Shown piece after piece: positions 12,797-25,139 of a stretch of DNA of 64,000 nt. Below the pieces are notes generated by a model, which had not been told where the DNA came from, searched no databases, and saw nothing but the letters and a program-made list of their open reading frames with translations. The position numbers and the translations under genes are program-made. Origin of the DNA: Beta vulgaris subsp. vulgaris (Eukaryota; Streptophyta; Magnoliopsida; Caryophyllales; Amaranthaceae); NCBI RefSeq assembly GCF_026745355.1, contig NC_079202.1, positions 23,900,897 through 23,964,896 of the forward strand, in the 5' to 3' direction. Each line of letters begins with the position of its first letter. Position 1 is the stretch's first letter.

Positions 12797-13721
12797 TCCC
12801 CCATGTGAATTAATAAAATAAATTTCCCAACCATATGCTTGCATCAATCTTCCATACAAACATAATATAATCTCATAAATAACATGTTTCACACAATGGC
12901 ACAAAACATGCAAATCTAACATCATATAAATCATATATGAGCTCACAGTAGTTCCTATACATGATACTACATGATCTTCATCCTTAAAATCATGATACTA
13001 AGCACATCAACACATAGAGTATGTACATACCTTGTGTAGACAAACTGGGTGGCCACTTGCACGACCTTAAAAGTCGCATACAACGAATTTATCCGCCTAA
13101 TAAAAATCAACATAGCCAAAAATCAATACTTAAATAATTTTCAGCAACTTTAAAATATTCTAAACCTCCTTTAAAAATATTTAAAAGACATTTCCATCAT
13201 TAAAACTTCAATTACTAACACTTCCTAGCATTGTACTACTATATTAGTTATTGAAATCTTTAAAACTCCATCAATAATATATCCTTTTTAAAATTCCAGC
13301 AACAAATATACTGTAAAAACTCCCTTTAAACATGTTTAAACATACTTAAACTTATAAGGATAATCAATTCCATAGTTTATAACATACTACTATGATTTTT
13401 CAATCTTTAACACCCTGAAAATTCATGCTTTGATAATTAAAAATCCAATCTAAACATAACAAATAAATCTGAATTTTTATTTAATCAATACATAAATTTA
13501 TATAATCCTTGATGAGGAGGGAAAGTTACTTGTTGAAAAAGAAATCATTTCTTGAAAGAGAACAAAAGGAAAACCGTGAGCGAGAAAGGAAGGGGAGGGG
13601 CGCCGGTTGTGTAGAGTGAGGAGAGAGAAATTATTGTGTGGGTAAAAATTATGGGTTTAATAAATTTATATATGTGTTTTCCTTCTGGGTTTAGGAAAAG
13701 GTATTTGGGCTTAAAGTTTAA

Positions 13722-14229
13722 ATAGAGGTGGCAAACAGGTCATACGGGTTTGGTACGGGTCGGGTCGTAACGGGTCAGGTCATAATCGGGTCAACTTTGT
13801 GTTCGGGTCGGGTTCGTTCGGGTACGGGTCCATGAGATTTCGGGTCATATCGGTCGGGTTAGATCGGGTTTTCAATCTCGCAAATAAATAAAGCACATAT
13901 AAAAGACTAATGAGAGTAAATTAAATAATTAATGGACAATGGCTAAATCATATATAGTATTTCAGAACAATATTTTCCTTAAATTTGTTTAAAAACTAAC
14001 TAATATGATAACTTTTCGGATAGGATTCGGGTTGTGGTCATCACTATCGGGTCGATTCCGGGTAGAGTCACTTCGGGTCAGGTAGGTTCGGGTCATATTG
14101 GGGTCTATTTTAATTTCAGATCAAGTTCGAAATATTTGGGGTTTTGGTTCTATTTCAGGTGGTTATTTAAGGGTGAAAAAAACTTGTTTCGGGTCGGGTC
14201 AACGAGTACGAGTCGATTTTTCTGGCTAC
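13722..14229. mobile_element. hAT-like MITE rich in GGGTCGGGT words
   Basis: Flanked by a perfect 8-bp duplication AAGTTTAA (13714-13721 and 14230-14237), the size expected for hAT transposons. The left terminus reads TAGAGGTGGCAA, a widespread plant hAT-MITE end; the right terminus (TTTTTCTGGCTAC) is a poor inverted match. The interior is packed with CGGGTC/GGGTCGGGT variants and an AT-rich centre, with no coding capacity. It is inserted in the Gypsy LTR. Confidence 0.8.
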
Positions 14230-14541
14230 AAGTTTAATGATGAGTAAAGTTAATGTTTGGTTCTTCTAACACAATTAGAAGTCCTTTTCCTAATCTAAAT
14301 AGTATTTAGGTTCCTCAAACCCATTAGACTCCCTTTTCAAATTCAAAAAGTATTTCAAATGTTTTTCAAAGCATGCTTAAACAAAATATATCAACTTCAT
14401 TAAATCTTTAAAATAATGCCTTTGACTTTTAAATAGTCAACCTTTCAAAGAAATAAATTATTTTAATACTAAATTATATTTAAATATAAATATATATATT
14501 AAAATATATTTATAAAATTCATAAATTTACAGGGGATTACA

Positions 14542-14877
14542 TTGAGTTGCACCTTGTTACTTTAGGGGGAACACTCCAAGGGGGGGAGGGGTTTTCTATT
14601 GTAATGGGAATTCCTATTCAAAATTGTTAACTTTAATTGTGGGATTTAAACCTTTAAAAGCAATAGAAACTTATGTATGCAAGGGAGATTTAGCGAGGAA
14701 ACTCCTTATCTCAATGAAAGGAGAAAAACCTCGACTCACTAGGGATTTTCAACACTTTTACTATAATAGAGAAACACCTAGTTAAAGTTATTATAGACTC
14801 TACAACTCAAGTTCCTCTAAGAACTTAGCTACCCCACACTGACAACTCTATCACTATCCTACTCGCTCTTTAAATAC
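14542..14877 (-). repeat. Fragment of a Copia SIRE-like LTR
   Basis: On the minus strand it carries the same order of blocks as the right end of the Copia LTRs in this window: 'aaaatccctagtg(a)gtcgaggtt', a short spacer, 'tcctcg', then a GGGGG-rich stretch and 'ggagtgttcc'. It is clearly diverged from the two full Copia copies. No inner element is attached, so it is a solo or truncated LTR of a related family. Confidence 0.55.
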
Positions 14878-15084
14878 TAGAGATGGCAATGGATCTTGGA
14901 CCCGATAAGATTCGGCCCAGACCCGTTGTTCCAAACGTTTTTAAGGATATGAATCCCAAAAATTTAGACCCGACGGATCCGGGTCATGTAGCCAAAATGC
15001 AGATCCATATCTGAGCCCAGGATTCAGACCCGTATCTGTAGACCATTTTTTAAGGGTCGGGCTACGTTAATAAGAAAGCCCATA
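14878..15084. mobile_element. Truncated hAT-like MITE
   Basis: Begins TAGAGATGGCAAT, the same type of end as the MITE at 13722, and contains GACCCG/GGGTC words ('cagacccg', 'ggatccgggtcat', 'gggtcgggct'). The right end is missing where the Gypsy LTR starts at 15085, suggesting that the LTR element inserted into it or deleted it. Confidence 0.6.
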
Positions 15085-17791
15085 TGTAACACCCGACAAT
15101 TCTCTATTTTCCAAAATACCTTTTTCATATAAAACTTCGAGAATTATCAAAGTATTATCACCTGTGATAACGTATTGACTTATTCACAATTATGCAGCGG
15201 AAATAAATAAATAACTTTGAAAACTTAATTAACTTAGTCAACCATAAGTCAACTCCAAAACCAAACCAAAAGTTAACCAACTTAAAAGTCAACTATTCAA
15301 ACTATAGCTAAATTCAAATTATAAAAGTATTAAAGAACTAAACACAACCTCCCCACGAAACGCGTACCCATGATGCATCATTTTCGGACCTGGAATGGTC
15401 GATGCTTTAATGATCATGAGAGACTTCTCACGAAATGGGTCATCACATGATCAATAAGGCACAATCATGATCGACATACAAAAAATACGTAATCAACAAA
15501 GCTGAGTACTACATCATAAATAAAACATAAAGCCTAACATGATATAATAAACATTAAAGTAGAGATAAAAAATAATATAATAAAATAACAGATAAACTAT
15601 ACTTCCTCCGTTTCATAATACTCGCTTCACTTTCCATTGTGGGAAGTTTCACATTACTTGCTACACTTCCTATTTGGGCAATAAACTCTCTCTATCTCTA
15701 TCCTCTCACATGGGTCCCTTTTCTTTTTACTCTCTACTTCTTTCTTCTCGAAAAAATGCCTAGGAGTCCGTGAATGGAGAAGTGTAGTGAGTAATATGAA
15801 ACAGAGGAAGTACTAAATTTGACTCCACTACCAATAGGTTAATTAAAATTAAATTGAATAGGCAATAGATAGAGTTGTCCAAAACAAACCATTCTTCAAT
15901 TTAGAAAACGAAGTACGGGTGCGACTCCTTACTCTTTCGACCAATGTTATCAAAGTACTAATTAAATAAAATAGGACACAATGATCAATTCGGTCCCAAG
16001 AAAAGCCATGGGCTACCACCATGTACTCCAACTCATACTAGTCCAACACTTCAGACTTGTACAAGTCTAAAACTTTCCACTTTAAGTTATTAATAAATTA
16101 TTCATTTGTTGTGACTCTAAAATTAGTACAACCGACATAAATATCATGGAAACACAAAACTTTCATTTTTATGTTAGGATTAAATAAGGTGATCAACAAT
16201 TCAAATAATCCAAGAATAATTCCATTATTTAGTTTAATAACCAAACAATATTTATTCGTTCACTTAGATCAACAATCAACCAACCTTTCCATAGGTGAAT
16301 ATCCAACTTACCAAACAATGCCCACGATTCTCATAAAGTAAATATAATAAAATAATCCAAGGAAACAACATGATCCAATTCATGATCCAATAAACAATAT
16401 AAATATTAATCCCTCATGTGAATTAATAAAATAAAATTCTTAATCCCACATGCTTGCATCAATCATCCGTACAAACATATAATAACCATCATAGGCAACA
16501 CGCTTCACACAACAACATAAAAAATGCAATTTCACTTGAATATAAGCCACATATGAACTATTACAACTTCCCTATACATGATACTACATCAATCCTAATC
16601 TTAGGACATGATACTAGTATAATAACACATAGGTATATATGTACCTTGTGTAAATAAAAACAAGAGACCACTTTCACAACCTTAGAAATCGCCTAAAGAA
16701 CATTCTTCGCCTACCAAATACCAGCATAACCAAGAATCAATACTCTATAAATTTCCATCAACTTTAAAATATTTTAAACCCTCTTAAAAAGTGTTTAAAA
16801 ACCCTGTTAAACAATAAAACTTCAACTTTTAGTGTCCCCTAGTATAGTAACATTAAAAAACCCTTAAAAATTTATATTTTGATATTTAAAAGTCCATCAT
16901 AAGTATACTAATAAAAATTCCAGCAACTTAGAACATCTTTAAAATCCTTCTAAACTTACTTTAACATAATTATAAATATTAAAGTACTCAACTTTCACAA
17001 ACTATGACATAGTACTACAATTTCTAACTCTTAAGTCATTTAAAATCCATGCTTTGATGCTTAAAATCCTAACTTCAACATATATAATAAACCTGGAATT
17101 TAATTACTTGGCTATACTTTCCTATTATATAATTTGAAATTAATATTAAAATCCTCAAAATACAAACTTTTATTATTAAATCATCAAAACAATACTTAAA
17201 ACATAAACCTAAACATTAAAATAATATAGAGGAGGAAGAGAAATAAACCAAAGAAGAGAAGGAGGAGGAGGCACATTGAGTCATGAGGGGAGACGGCTGG
17301 CTGCGCTCGGTGGTCTAGAGGTGATGGTCGGCCGAGAGAAAAATCGAAGGGGAGAGGGGGAAAATCGAGAGAGAGAGAAAGAGGAAAAGGAGAGGTGGGG
17401 GGGGGGGAGAGAATAGAAAATTAGGGTGTGTTTTTAATGTGGCGAAATTGTTTAATGAAGGGGTATTTATAGGTTCTCCCATTACTCCATTAGGGGTCCA
17501 ATAGTGAGTTGGGCTTTGATAGGTTAGTTTAAGGAAGAGGCTCATATGAGAAATTATAATGGTTGGACTCTTCTAACCCAAGGTTAAAATCTTTGTACTT
17601 CAACTTAACAAACTAAATTATAATATAACTTTCGAAACTCAATAAAATATTTAATTATTCAAAAGCATTAAATAATCTTTTGACTTTAAAAATAGTCAAA
17701 ACTTTAAGAAATTTATTATTTAAATACTAAAATATATATAAATATACTAATAAATATATTTATCAAATCCATAAAATCACGGAGGATTACA
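15085..17791 (-). repeat. Gypsy chromovirus LTR, complete (3' LTR on minus strand)
   Basis: About 2.7 kb with TG...CA ends: TGTAACACCC at 15085 and GGAGGATTACA ending 17791. The polypurine tract of the minus-strand element lies immediately to the right, which identifies this as the 3' LTR. It carries a Stowaway MITE at 15602-15810. The AG-rich stretch at 17220-17420 also occurs at 20330-20520 and marks the paralogous LTR fragment there. Confidence 0.82.
15602..15810. mobile_element. Stowaway MITE
   Basis: About 209 bp, flanked by TA on both sides (15600-15601, 15811-15812). Terminal inverted repeats are CTTCCTCCGTTTCATAATAC and GTAATATGAAACAGAGGAAG, matching the CTCCCTCCGT-type Stowaway (Tc1/mariner-derived) consensus. 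Non-coding, inserted in the Gypsy LTR. Confidence 0.9.
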
Positions 17792-17808
17792 GTCTACCCC
17801 TTTTAAGA
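17792..17808 (-). other. Polypurine tract of the minus-strand Gypsy element
   Basis: The reverse complement reads TTAAAAGGGGTAGAC directly before the LTR terminus, the position and composition of the plus-strand DNA primer. It fixes the orientation of the element and the LTR boundary. Confidence 0.7.
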
Positions 17809-18199
17809 AGTTTTGTCTTAAAACTTGGCCGAAAACACTCAAAGTTTCAAAATTTTGACTCAAAAACTTCCATTTGGAAATACCTGTGTGTGTGTGCAAA
17901 CTTTACCAACTTCAGAACCATTTTGACTCAAAACTTCCATTTGGAACACATTTTTCTATGCTGAGAACCAATTATATATTTTGCACCAACTTGTGCAAAT
18001 CGCCAAAATAAGCATAAAAGGCATTTCGACTCAAAACTTCCATTTGGAACACATTTTTCTATGCGGAGAACCAATTATTTTGCACCAACTTCTACAAATC
18101 GCCAAAATAAGCATAAAAGGCATGAAAATATCATAAAATAAGGTAAAAAGCGTGAAATTCTATCGCATTCTATCCCCCTTAAAGGAAACGAATTACACC
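17809..18199 (-). repeat. 3' untranslated part of the Gypsy element with a short tandem duplication
   Basis: Non-coding sequence between pol and the 3' LTR. A phrase 'actcaaaacttccatttggaacacatttttctatg' occurs at about 17927 and again at about 18029, each followed by 'gagaaccaatta' and 'ttgcaccaactt', showing a local duplication of about 100 bp. No other feature seen. Confidence 0.6.
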
Positions 18200-18617
18200 C
18201 TCGTAACTCACCTTAATGAATAACTCAGGATATTTCTTATTCATTTCATCTTCGGCTTTCCACGTTGCCTCTTCGGATTCATGATCAGACCAATGGACTT
18301 TCACTATATTCATATCCTTATTGCGTGTACTACACACCTTTGTATCCAAGATTTTCACAGGTCTTTCATCATATGTGAGGCTACTATCGATTTATATTCT
18401 TTCGGGCTCCAGAAATGATTTTCATTAGGACATATCTCTTAAGTTGAGAAATGTGAAATACATCACACATCTTCTCAAATTCCACTGGTAAAGCTAACTC
18501 ATAGGCTACCTTCCCAATTATTTGCAAAATCTCATATGGGCCAACATACTTAGCACTTAATTTGACCTTCTTACCAAATCTCATCACTCCTTTGGTCGGT
18601 GACACTTTTGAAAACAA
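18200..18617 (-). pseudogene. Chromovirus integrase C-terminus and chromodomain
   Basis: On the minus strand, 18384-18617 encodes the GPY/F-type integrase tail (KLSAKYVGPYEIL...VAYELALP...VFHISQLKRYV). Further downstream, about 18210-18350 reads as a chromodomain (VKVHWSDHESEEATWKAEDEM..KYPELF). The pairing defines a chromovirus, probably Tekay/Del-like given the TGTAACACCC LTR. Chromodomains of this family target integration to chromatin. A frame break lies between the two parts, so it is not functional as read. Confidence 0.85.
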
Positions 18618-20205
18618 CTTATCACAACTGCGAATTCATCTTCTCTTCGCTTCAAATCAACATAACTTTTCTACCTATCTTGAGCACCTTGAATTCTAGC
18701 TTGAATCAACTTTACACTCTTATTAGTCTCCTCAATGAATTCCGTCCCTATCACTACATTCTCACTAAAATCATTTTAGCAAATGTGAATTTTACACTTC
18801 CTTCCATACAGCGCTTCAAATGGAACCACCTTGATACTTGCACGGGAACTGTTGTTATATGACAGTTCAATCAACTTGACCCTCGTTGATCTCATCGAAA
18901 ACTGGCAATCTTAATGACAAAGCACACAATCTTGCTTTGATCTCTCCAGGATTTAGAATTTCTAGGATAAGCCTTTGCATATTTTGATATAATTCCTCAG
19001 GAACTACGAACACATTCACGCTATGACTCGACTTCCTACTCAAAGGATCGACGATTTTATTCGCCTTCCCTTCATGATACTAGATATCTAGGTCATAGTG
19101 GTCCTTAATAAATTCCAACCATCTTCTCTTCCTCATATTGAGATCCTTCTTGGTGAAAATGTAGTTCAGGCTCTTATGATCAGTAAAGATCTTGCAAGTC
19201 GCCCCATGTAGATAATGTCTCCAAATTTCCAACGCAAACACAATAGAAGCTAACTCTAGGCCACGGTAGGAGAATTAGACTCATACGATTTCAATTGATG
19301 CGATGCATATGTGATCACCTTCCCATATGCTACAAGACACACCCCAAACCATTCTTCGAAGCATCACCATGGACCTCGAATACTTCATTTCAATCGACCA
19401 GGGTTTAAACAGGTGCAGAGGTCAAACGCTCCTTCAAAGTATGAAAAGCTTCCTCGCACTTCTCACTCCACTCAAACTTTGACTCTTTCTTCCTCAAATT
19501 GGTCATTGGTCTTGCTATACTTGATAAATCTCGCACAAATCTCCTATAATAGCCAACTAATCCCAGAAGACTCCTAATATCTGACATATTATTTGGTGTA
19601 GGCCACTCACTAACAACTCGAATCTTTGTAGGATCCACAGAACTCACTCTTTTGACACATAATGACCCAAAAAGGATACTTTCTCCAATTGAAACTCACA
19701 CTTAGAGAACTTGGCATACAATTGGTTCTTCCCAAGTGTCTCCAAGACTATCCTCAAATGCTCATCATGCTCTTCTCACTCTTTGAATATATCAAAATGT
19801 CATCAAATGAATAACACAACGACTTATCCAAAAACTCATGGAATATCCTATTCATCAAGTCCATAAATATAGTCGGAGCATTGGTCAGCCCAAACATCAT
19901 CACAGTAAATTTATAATGACCATAACACGTCCTAAACGCAGTCTTAGGTACATCCTTATCAGCTACCTTCAATTGGTGATACCTCGAATGTAAATCAATC
20001 TTTGAAAACATACTTGCTCCGATCCATTCAACTGATCGAACTAATCTATCCTAGGCAAAGGATACTTATTCTTGATAGTCACATTGTTCAACTCTCTATA
20101 GTCGATGCACAATCTCATACTCCTGTCTTTTTTATCACAAACAACACAAGAGTTCGACAAGGTGACACACTAGGCCTAATATAACCTTTTTCCAACAGTT
20201 CTCAC
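18618..20205 (-). pseudogene. Chromovirus RT, RNase H and integrase fragments
   Basis: Minus-strand pol in pieces. Positions 19754-20011 carry RT core motifs ([40 protein letters not shown]); the YxDD-equivalent box reads SFDDIL, so the usual Tyr-Val is lost. Positions 19405-19647 carry the post-RT connection (LLGLVGYYRRFVRDLSSIARPM). Positions 18900-19310 hold decayed RNase H and 18620-18890 decayed integrase. Stops and shifts separate the pieces. Gag and the 5' part of RT are missing at the right edge, where an LTR fragment begins. Confidence 0.82.
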
Positions 20206-20765
20206 TAATTATATAAAGTAAAATTTATATTTAAATCTTTAAAGATACAAACTTTAATTATTAAATCATCAAAACAATACTTAAAACATTAACCTAAACA
20301 TTAAAATAATATAAAGGACAAAGAGAAATAAACCAAAGAGGAGAAGGAAGAGGAGGAACGGCGAGTCGAGAAGGGAGACCGACGATTGGATGCCGGTGGT
20401 GATTGCTGTTGGTGTTAGTGGTCTTGCGGTGGTGGTCAAACGAGAGAAAAACCAAATGGGAGAGGGGGAAAATTGAGATAGAGAGGAAGATGAGAGGTGT
20501 GGGAGAGAGAGAGAGAATAGAAAATTAGGATGTGTGTTTAATGTGGTAAAATTATTTAATGAAGGGCTATTTATAGGTTCCTCCATTAGGGCCGGGGTCC
20601 AATAGTGAGTTGGGCTTTTATAGGTTAGTTTAATGAAGATGGTCATACGATAAATTATAAGGGTTGGGCTCATCTAACCCAATGTTAAACACTCAACCAA
20701 CTAAATTATAAGATAACTTTCAAAGTATAATTCAATAAAATATTTGATTATTTAAAAATACTTGC
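20206..20765 (-). repeat. Gypsy LTR fragment
   Basis: Matches about 17140-17660 of the complete LTR, including 'ttattaaatcatcaaaacaatacttaaaac', the AG-rich block and 'ttatttataggttc'. Both ends are broken: the left joins pol without a primer site and the right stops at a poly-T tract. Probably the remains of the 5' LTR after deletion. The AG-rich block produces a long antisense Leu/Ser/Phe-rich ORF that I do not consider a gene. Confidence 0.72.
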
Positions 20766-21417
20766 GTATTTTTTTTTTTTTGCAGATTTTTTGTTAACAT
20801 TCTTGATTTTTTGTTGTTGTGAAATGAGATTTTTCAACACCATCTTGTTTATATAATTTCTCCATTCTTTTACTATTACAACAATTATCACTTTGGGTAC
20901 TTTCATGTATTAGAATTATTTCACTTTTGTTAAAAAAACAACTATAATTGACAACATCGCCTTTACTTGATGTTAATAAAACCATCAATAATTACCTCAA
21001 AAAGTAGTTTTTATTTTATTAAGGTTTACTTATCTTCTACTCTAGTTAAACCCTCTATGCTAAACCATCAAATATTTTTATTTTCTTAAAAACCATGCAA
21101 AAACCCATTGTTGTAGTAGAAAAAGACAGAGAACGTATTTGTCATTATACTTTAATTTCTAGATTTGTTATATAAAATTTTATATTTTGAATGTTCGATT
21201 AAATATTTTAGCTAAGTCGATTATTAAATAGTATCCCAATAATTAGTATGACTAACAATAGCTAACATAGTTTTAACATGGAAAATACCCGAATGATACT
21301 TTAAGAAAGTATAGGGTAATAGTATAACAGATGTAGGACATAAAGAATAGAGAAAAAATATGAGTGTCAGCCACAACTTCAACTTTTAATATAGCACATA
21401 AACACTAATGCATATAG

Positions 21418-22031
21418 ACTACATTGGCAATGATGCGAGTTGAGGTCGAGTTTGACTAAACTCGACTTGAACTCAAAAACTCATACCCAAACTCGACTCG
21501 ACTCGAAAACTCGCGAGTTTCAAATTTTCAAGCTCGAACTCGAACTCGAGCTCGAACTCGTTTCAAGCTCGAACTCGAACTCGTTTCAAGTTCGAACTCA
21601 AACTTGAACTTGAACTTTGTTCCAACTCGAATTCAGTTCTAACTTCCAGCTACCTATATGCATTCTTTGAGATTTTGTATGAAACAAGAAATATCAAATC
21701 TCATCCTTTGATATAGTTCTATTTTTTATAGGAAAAATTCCTCACTTTTCCTTTTGATCATTTTATATACTCTTTTTTCATGTTTTTTTTAAAAGAAAAG
21801 TACAAGTATTTTTTATAGAAAAAAAAAGTTAAAATTTCTTAAAAAAATAAAAAAATATATATAATTTTTTTGAGTATCTCACGAGCTCCTCGAGTCGAGT
21901 ATTGAGTTGCTCGACTCGACTCGTTAACTTGTCGAGTCGAGTTCGAGCTCGAGTCGAGCTCACTCGAGCGAGCTTTGATCGAGTCGAGTTCGAGTAGCTC
22001 GCGAGTTATCTCAACTTATTGTCAGCGCTGA
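21418..22031. mobile_element. MITE-like insertion rich in TCGAG words, probably hAT-type
   Basis: The inverted copy at 1465-2338 lacks this block, which gives an empty site ('gcatataaaatagaagatgg'). The left flank TCAAGCTCGAACTCGA... and the right flank TCGAGTTCGAGCTCGAG form long imperfect inverted repeats around an AT-rich centre. Ends approximate CATTGGCAATGA and TTATTGTCAGCGCTG. The target duplication is not clean (ATATAGA/ATATAAG). Non-coding. Confidence 0.65.
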
Positions 22032-22949
22032 ATATAAGATGGAAAAGCCAAAAAAAGATCATAATGATTGTATCATGAATAAAATAATTTAAATATAAAA
22101 GTAACCTCTATTAATAATTGAAAATACTATTTAAGAGAAAAAAATCTCTTCATCAATCATGATCATATCAAGACTTATTAAACTTCCTCCTTCTTTATGA
22201 TTTGCGAACTCAAATAGTTTTGAAACTCGAACCTTTATTTCCCAATTAGTTTTAGTAGAATTAAATTCATTGAGAAAAGAATAAGATCTGACATATAGAT
22301 ATATGAAAAAGAAAAACATAAATAATTATTCATACAACAAATATTCTAGGAATAAAATAATAAGTCAATTGCATAATACCTCTACAATGTCGGTGCAAAC
22401 TTTCATTCAATTCTTCATGTAATGTCATCATTGTATGCTATAGGTTCAAAACTATATGTATGTATTTTTTTCTTTTTATAATTGAATTTCTAAAATTATT
22501 AATTTGAAAGACATAAATTCTATTGTTACATATCATACACTATTTTTATAAATAATTTTATATGTATTTAAAATAAATAATAAATAATACATTATTGTTC
22601 ATATAAATAAATATAGTTTTATAAGCTGTAAAACTATATTGTATATTGAACTTATTTCAGAACATATTTCGAGCACTTTTCGATGGTAAAAAAAATATAA
22701 TGTTGCGAATTATATAGCAAGTTATATATAATTTACATAGTTGAATAATTTAGGCGGTTTATTTGAAATCAGAGTGTAATCTTCACTTATTAAAAGCACC
22801 GTATACGTATTTATATTTATGTTAGACACCATTTTTTTTAAATAAAAATTAAATAGAATGACATGTCATGCTTAGATGGAGCTCTGAATAATATTCTAAG
22901 GTTGTTTCTTAAAATCATACTCTAACATTTTATCATCCAAAACTCTAAT

Positions 22950-23152
<203 letters not shown>

Positions 23153-23814
23153 TCTTAATTTTTGTTGTGACTACAAAATTTCCTTAATAAATTTTTGTTG
23201 GAATACTAAATTGTTTTGGCTCAGTTGAGTAAGGATGATGTTTGGATCCTCTAGAGTTCTAAAAGTACTCTACAACGTAGAGTTTGAGCAATATCAACCA
23301 TTAAATAAAAAATCAATAGCTCATATATTATCTTCCAAAACCTCGTCTATTTTTTCTCATCAAAATCCGTCCCCTTATTTCCCCCCTTTCACCAATACAT
23401 GCTCTTGATTTAAAATGTATGGTTCATCCATGTAAAAAAAAATGTATCGTTCATATACAGCTCTACCTTGTAGAATTTTATTGAAACTCAGAGGATCCAG
23501 ACTCGTAAGACTGAGGTTTTGAAAGATAATATGTTTAATCCAGTAAATTGGATCTATGATAAAATGCTATAATCACATAAAGTACAATATAGCTATAACT
23601 ATTATTATATTTATCTAAAAGAAAGACTAAATAATATCTTACCATTTATGTAGTTAAATATATTTTTCATGAGTTGTAAAATTATAATGTAAATGGACCT
23701 TATTTTGAAATATATTTCAAGCACTCTCAAATGGTAAAAATTATAATATTTTGAATTAGGTAACAAAAGTTATATTCAATTCTCATAATATAACAATTTA
23801 GGTTTTTTATTCAA

Positions 23815-25040
23815 AATGAAACTATAATTTCTTGTTATCCAAAACTCCTTTTATGTATTTAAAAATATGTAGAACTCTATTTTTTAAAATATTTAAAATA
23901 AAAATTAATAACATGACAATCCTACGTGGTGCTCTTTGTTTCATAATTTTTAGAACTATATTGTAAATGGATCTTATTTCAGAGAATATTTCGAGCACTA
24001 TCAAATGGAACAAAAATTTAAATATTTTGAATTACGTAGCAAAAGTTATACGAAATTTACATAATATAATAATTTAGGTTGTGCATGAAAAACCAAACTC
24101 TAATACTCCCCCCGTTTCCTAAAGATCTTCCCTCTTTCGGTTTAAGTGCGGTTCCAAAAGATCTTTCCTATTTTATTTTATTTCTTATTGAAATATTTTT
24201 CCCTTTTTACCCTCTCATGTCCCTATCATATGGTCCACCATTACATTATTAATTCAATTTTACTTCCTTTCTCTCTCATACTTTAACCCCTTTTTATTTT
24301 TTTATTTATCTTAACCTCTTTCTCTCTCCTACTTTACCCACCCCACACCCCACACAAATTGATTCTCATTAGTATTTGTAGTAACAGTAACAAGGAAGAT
24401 CGTTAGGAAACGGAGGGAGTATTCAATTTACATAATATAATAATTTAGGTTGTTTATTCAAAATGAAACTCTGATTTCTCGTTATCCAAAACTATTTTTA
24501 TGTATTTAAATATATGTAGAAATTTATTTTTTGAAGTAAAAATTAATGAGATGACAATCATATACGTGGCGCTCTGTATTTCATAGGTTGTACAACTATA
24601 TTGTAAATTAATCTTATTTCGGAGCATATTTCGAGCACTATCCAATGAAACAAAAATTTAAATATTCCGAATTATGTAGCAAAAATTATACGTGATTTAC
24701 TTAATTAAAAAATTTAGGTAGTTCATGGAAAAACCAAACTCTAATTTTAGCTTATCTAAAACTCCTTATATGTATTTAAATCTATGTAGAACTCTATTTT
24801 TGTAAAAGATAAAAATAAAATTTGATGACGTGGCAATTCTATGTGGCGAATTACGTAGAAAAAGTTATACACAATTTATATAATACAGTAATTTAGGTTT
24901 TTCATGCAAAATCAAACTCTAATGTTAGCTTATCTAGAACTCCTTATATGTAATTAAATCTATATGGAACTCTATTTTTGTAAAAGATAAAAATAAAATT
25001 TGATGACATGGCAATCCTACGTGGCGGCTCTATGGCTTCG
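23815..25040 (-). repeat. Diverged ~200-280 bp internal repeat units
   Basis: The phrase order 'aaactctaat..tcgttatccaaaactccttttatgtatttaaat..atgtagaactctattttt..aaaattgatgacatg(a/g)caatcctacgtgg' recurs at about 23815, 24470, 24740 and 24910, and again in copy B at about 26520. Units vary in length and share 'gcaaaaattatac..aatttacataat' spacers. Short ORFs in them are by-products. The repeats are interrupted by the Stowaway at 24106. Confidence 0.65.
24106..24419. mobile_element. Stowaway MITE
   Basis: About 314 bp with TA on each side (24104-24105 and 24420-24421). Ends read CTCCCCCCGTTTCCTAAAGA and, on the right, GATCGTTAGGAAACGGAGGGAG. Non-coding AT-rich interior. Inserted within the internal repeat units of the Helitron-related region. 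Confidence 0.92.
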
Positions 25041-25082
25041 AAATCTTGAGGAGCTCCCTATGCTCCCGAAAAGTTCCTCCTT

Positions 25083-25085
25083 TAT

Positions 25086-25136
<51 letters not shown>
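25083..25136. repeat. (TA)n microsatellite at a Helitron boundary
   Basis: TA tract of about 54 bp lying between the copy A terminus and the copy B Helitron end at 25140. Helitrons insert between A and T, so an AT-rich target is expected here. Confidence 0.93.

Positions 25137-25139
<3 letters not shown>

Larger units (their letters stand above)
11882..14541 (-). repeat. Gypsy LTR, second copy, lacking one end
   Basis: Aligns with 15370-17791 from the shared 'ccaatgatgcatcatctt' / 'ccatgatgcatcatttt' block, through 'caacaaagctgagtactacat', 'aaaagccatgggctac' and 'catgatactacat', to the terminal 'ggggattaca' at 14541. About 285 bp at the left end are missing where it meets the pol remnant, so this would be the 5' LTR of that minus-strand element. 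It contains a (TA)n tract and a hAT-like MITE (13722-14229). Confidence 0.75.

Noticed and set aside
12698..12946. Minus-strand ORF of alternating Ile-Tyr
   Set aside because: Pure translation of the (TA)n microsatellite; no gene.
17315..17545. Ser/Pro/Leu-rich minus-strand ORFs here and at 20281-20673
   Set aside because: Created by AG-rich LTR blocks. The same block in paralogous LTRs is disrupted differently.
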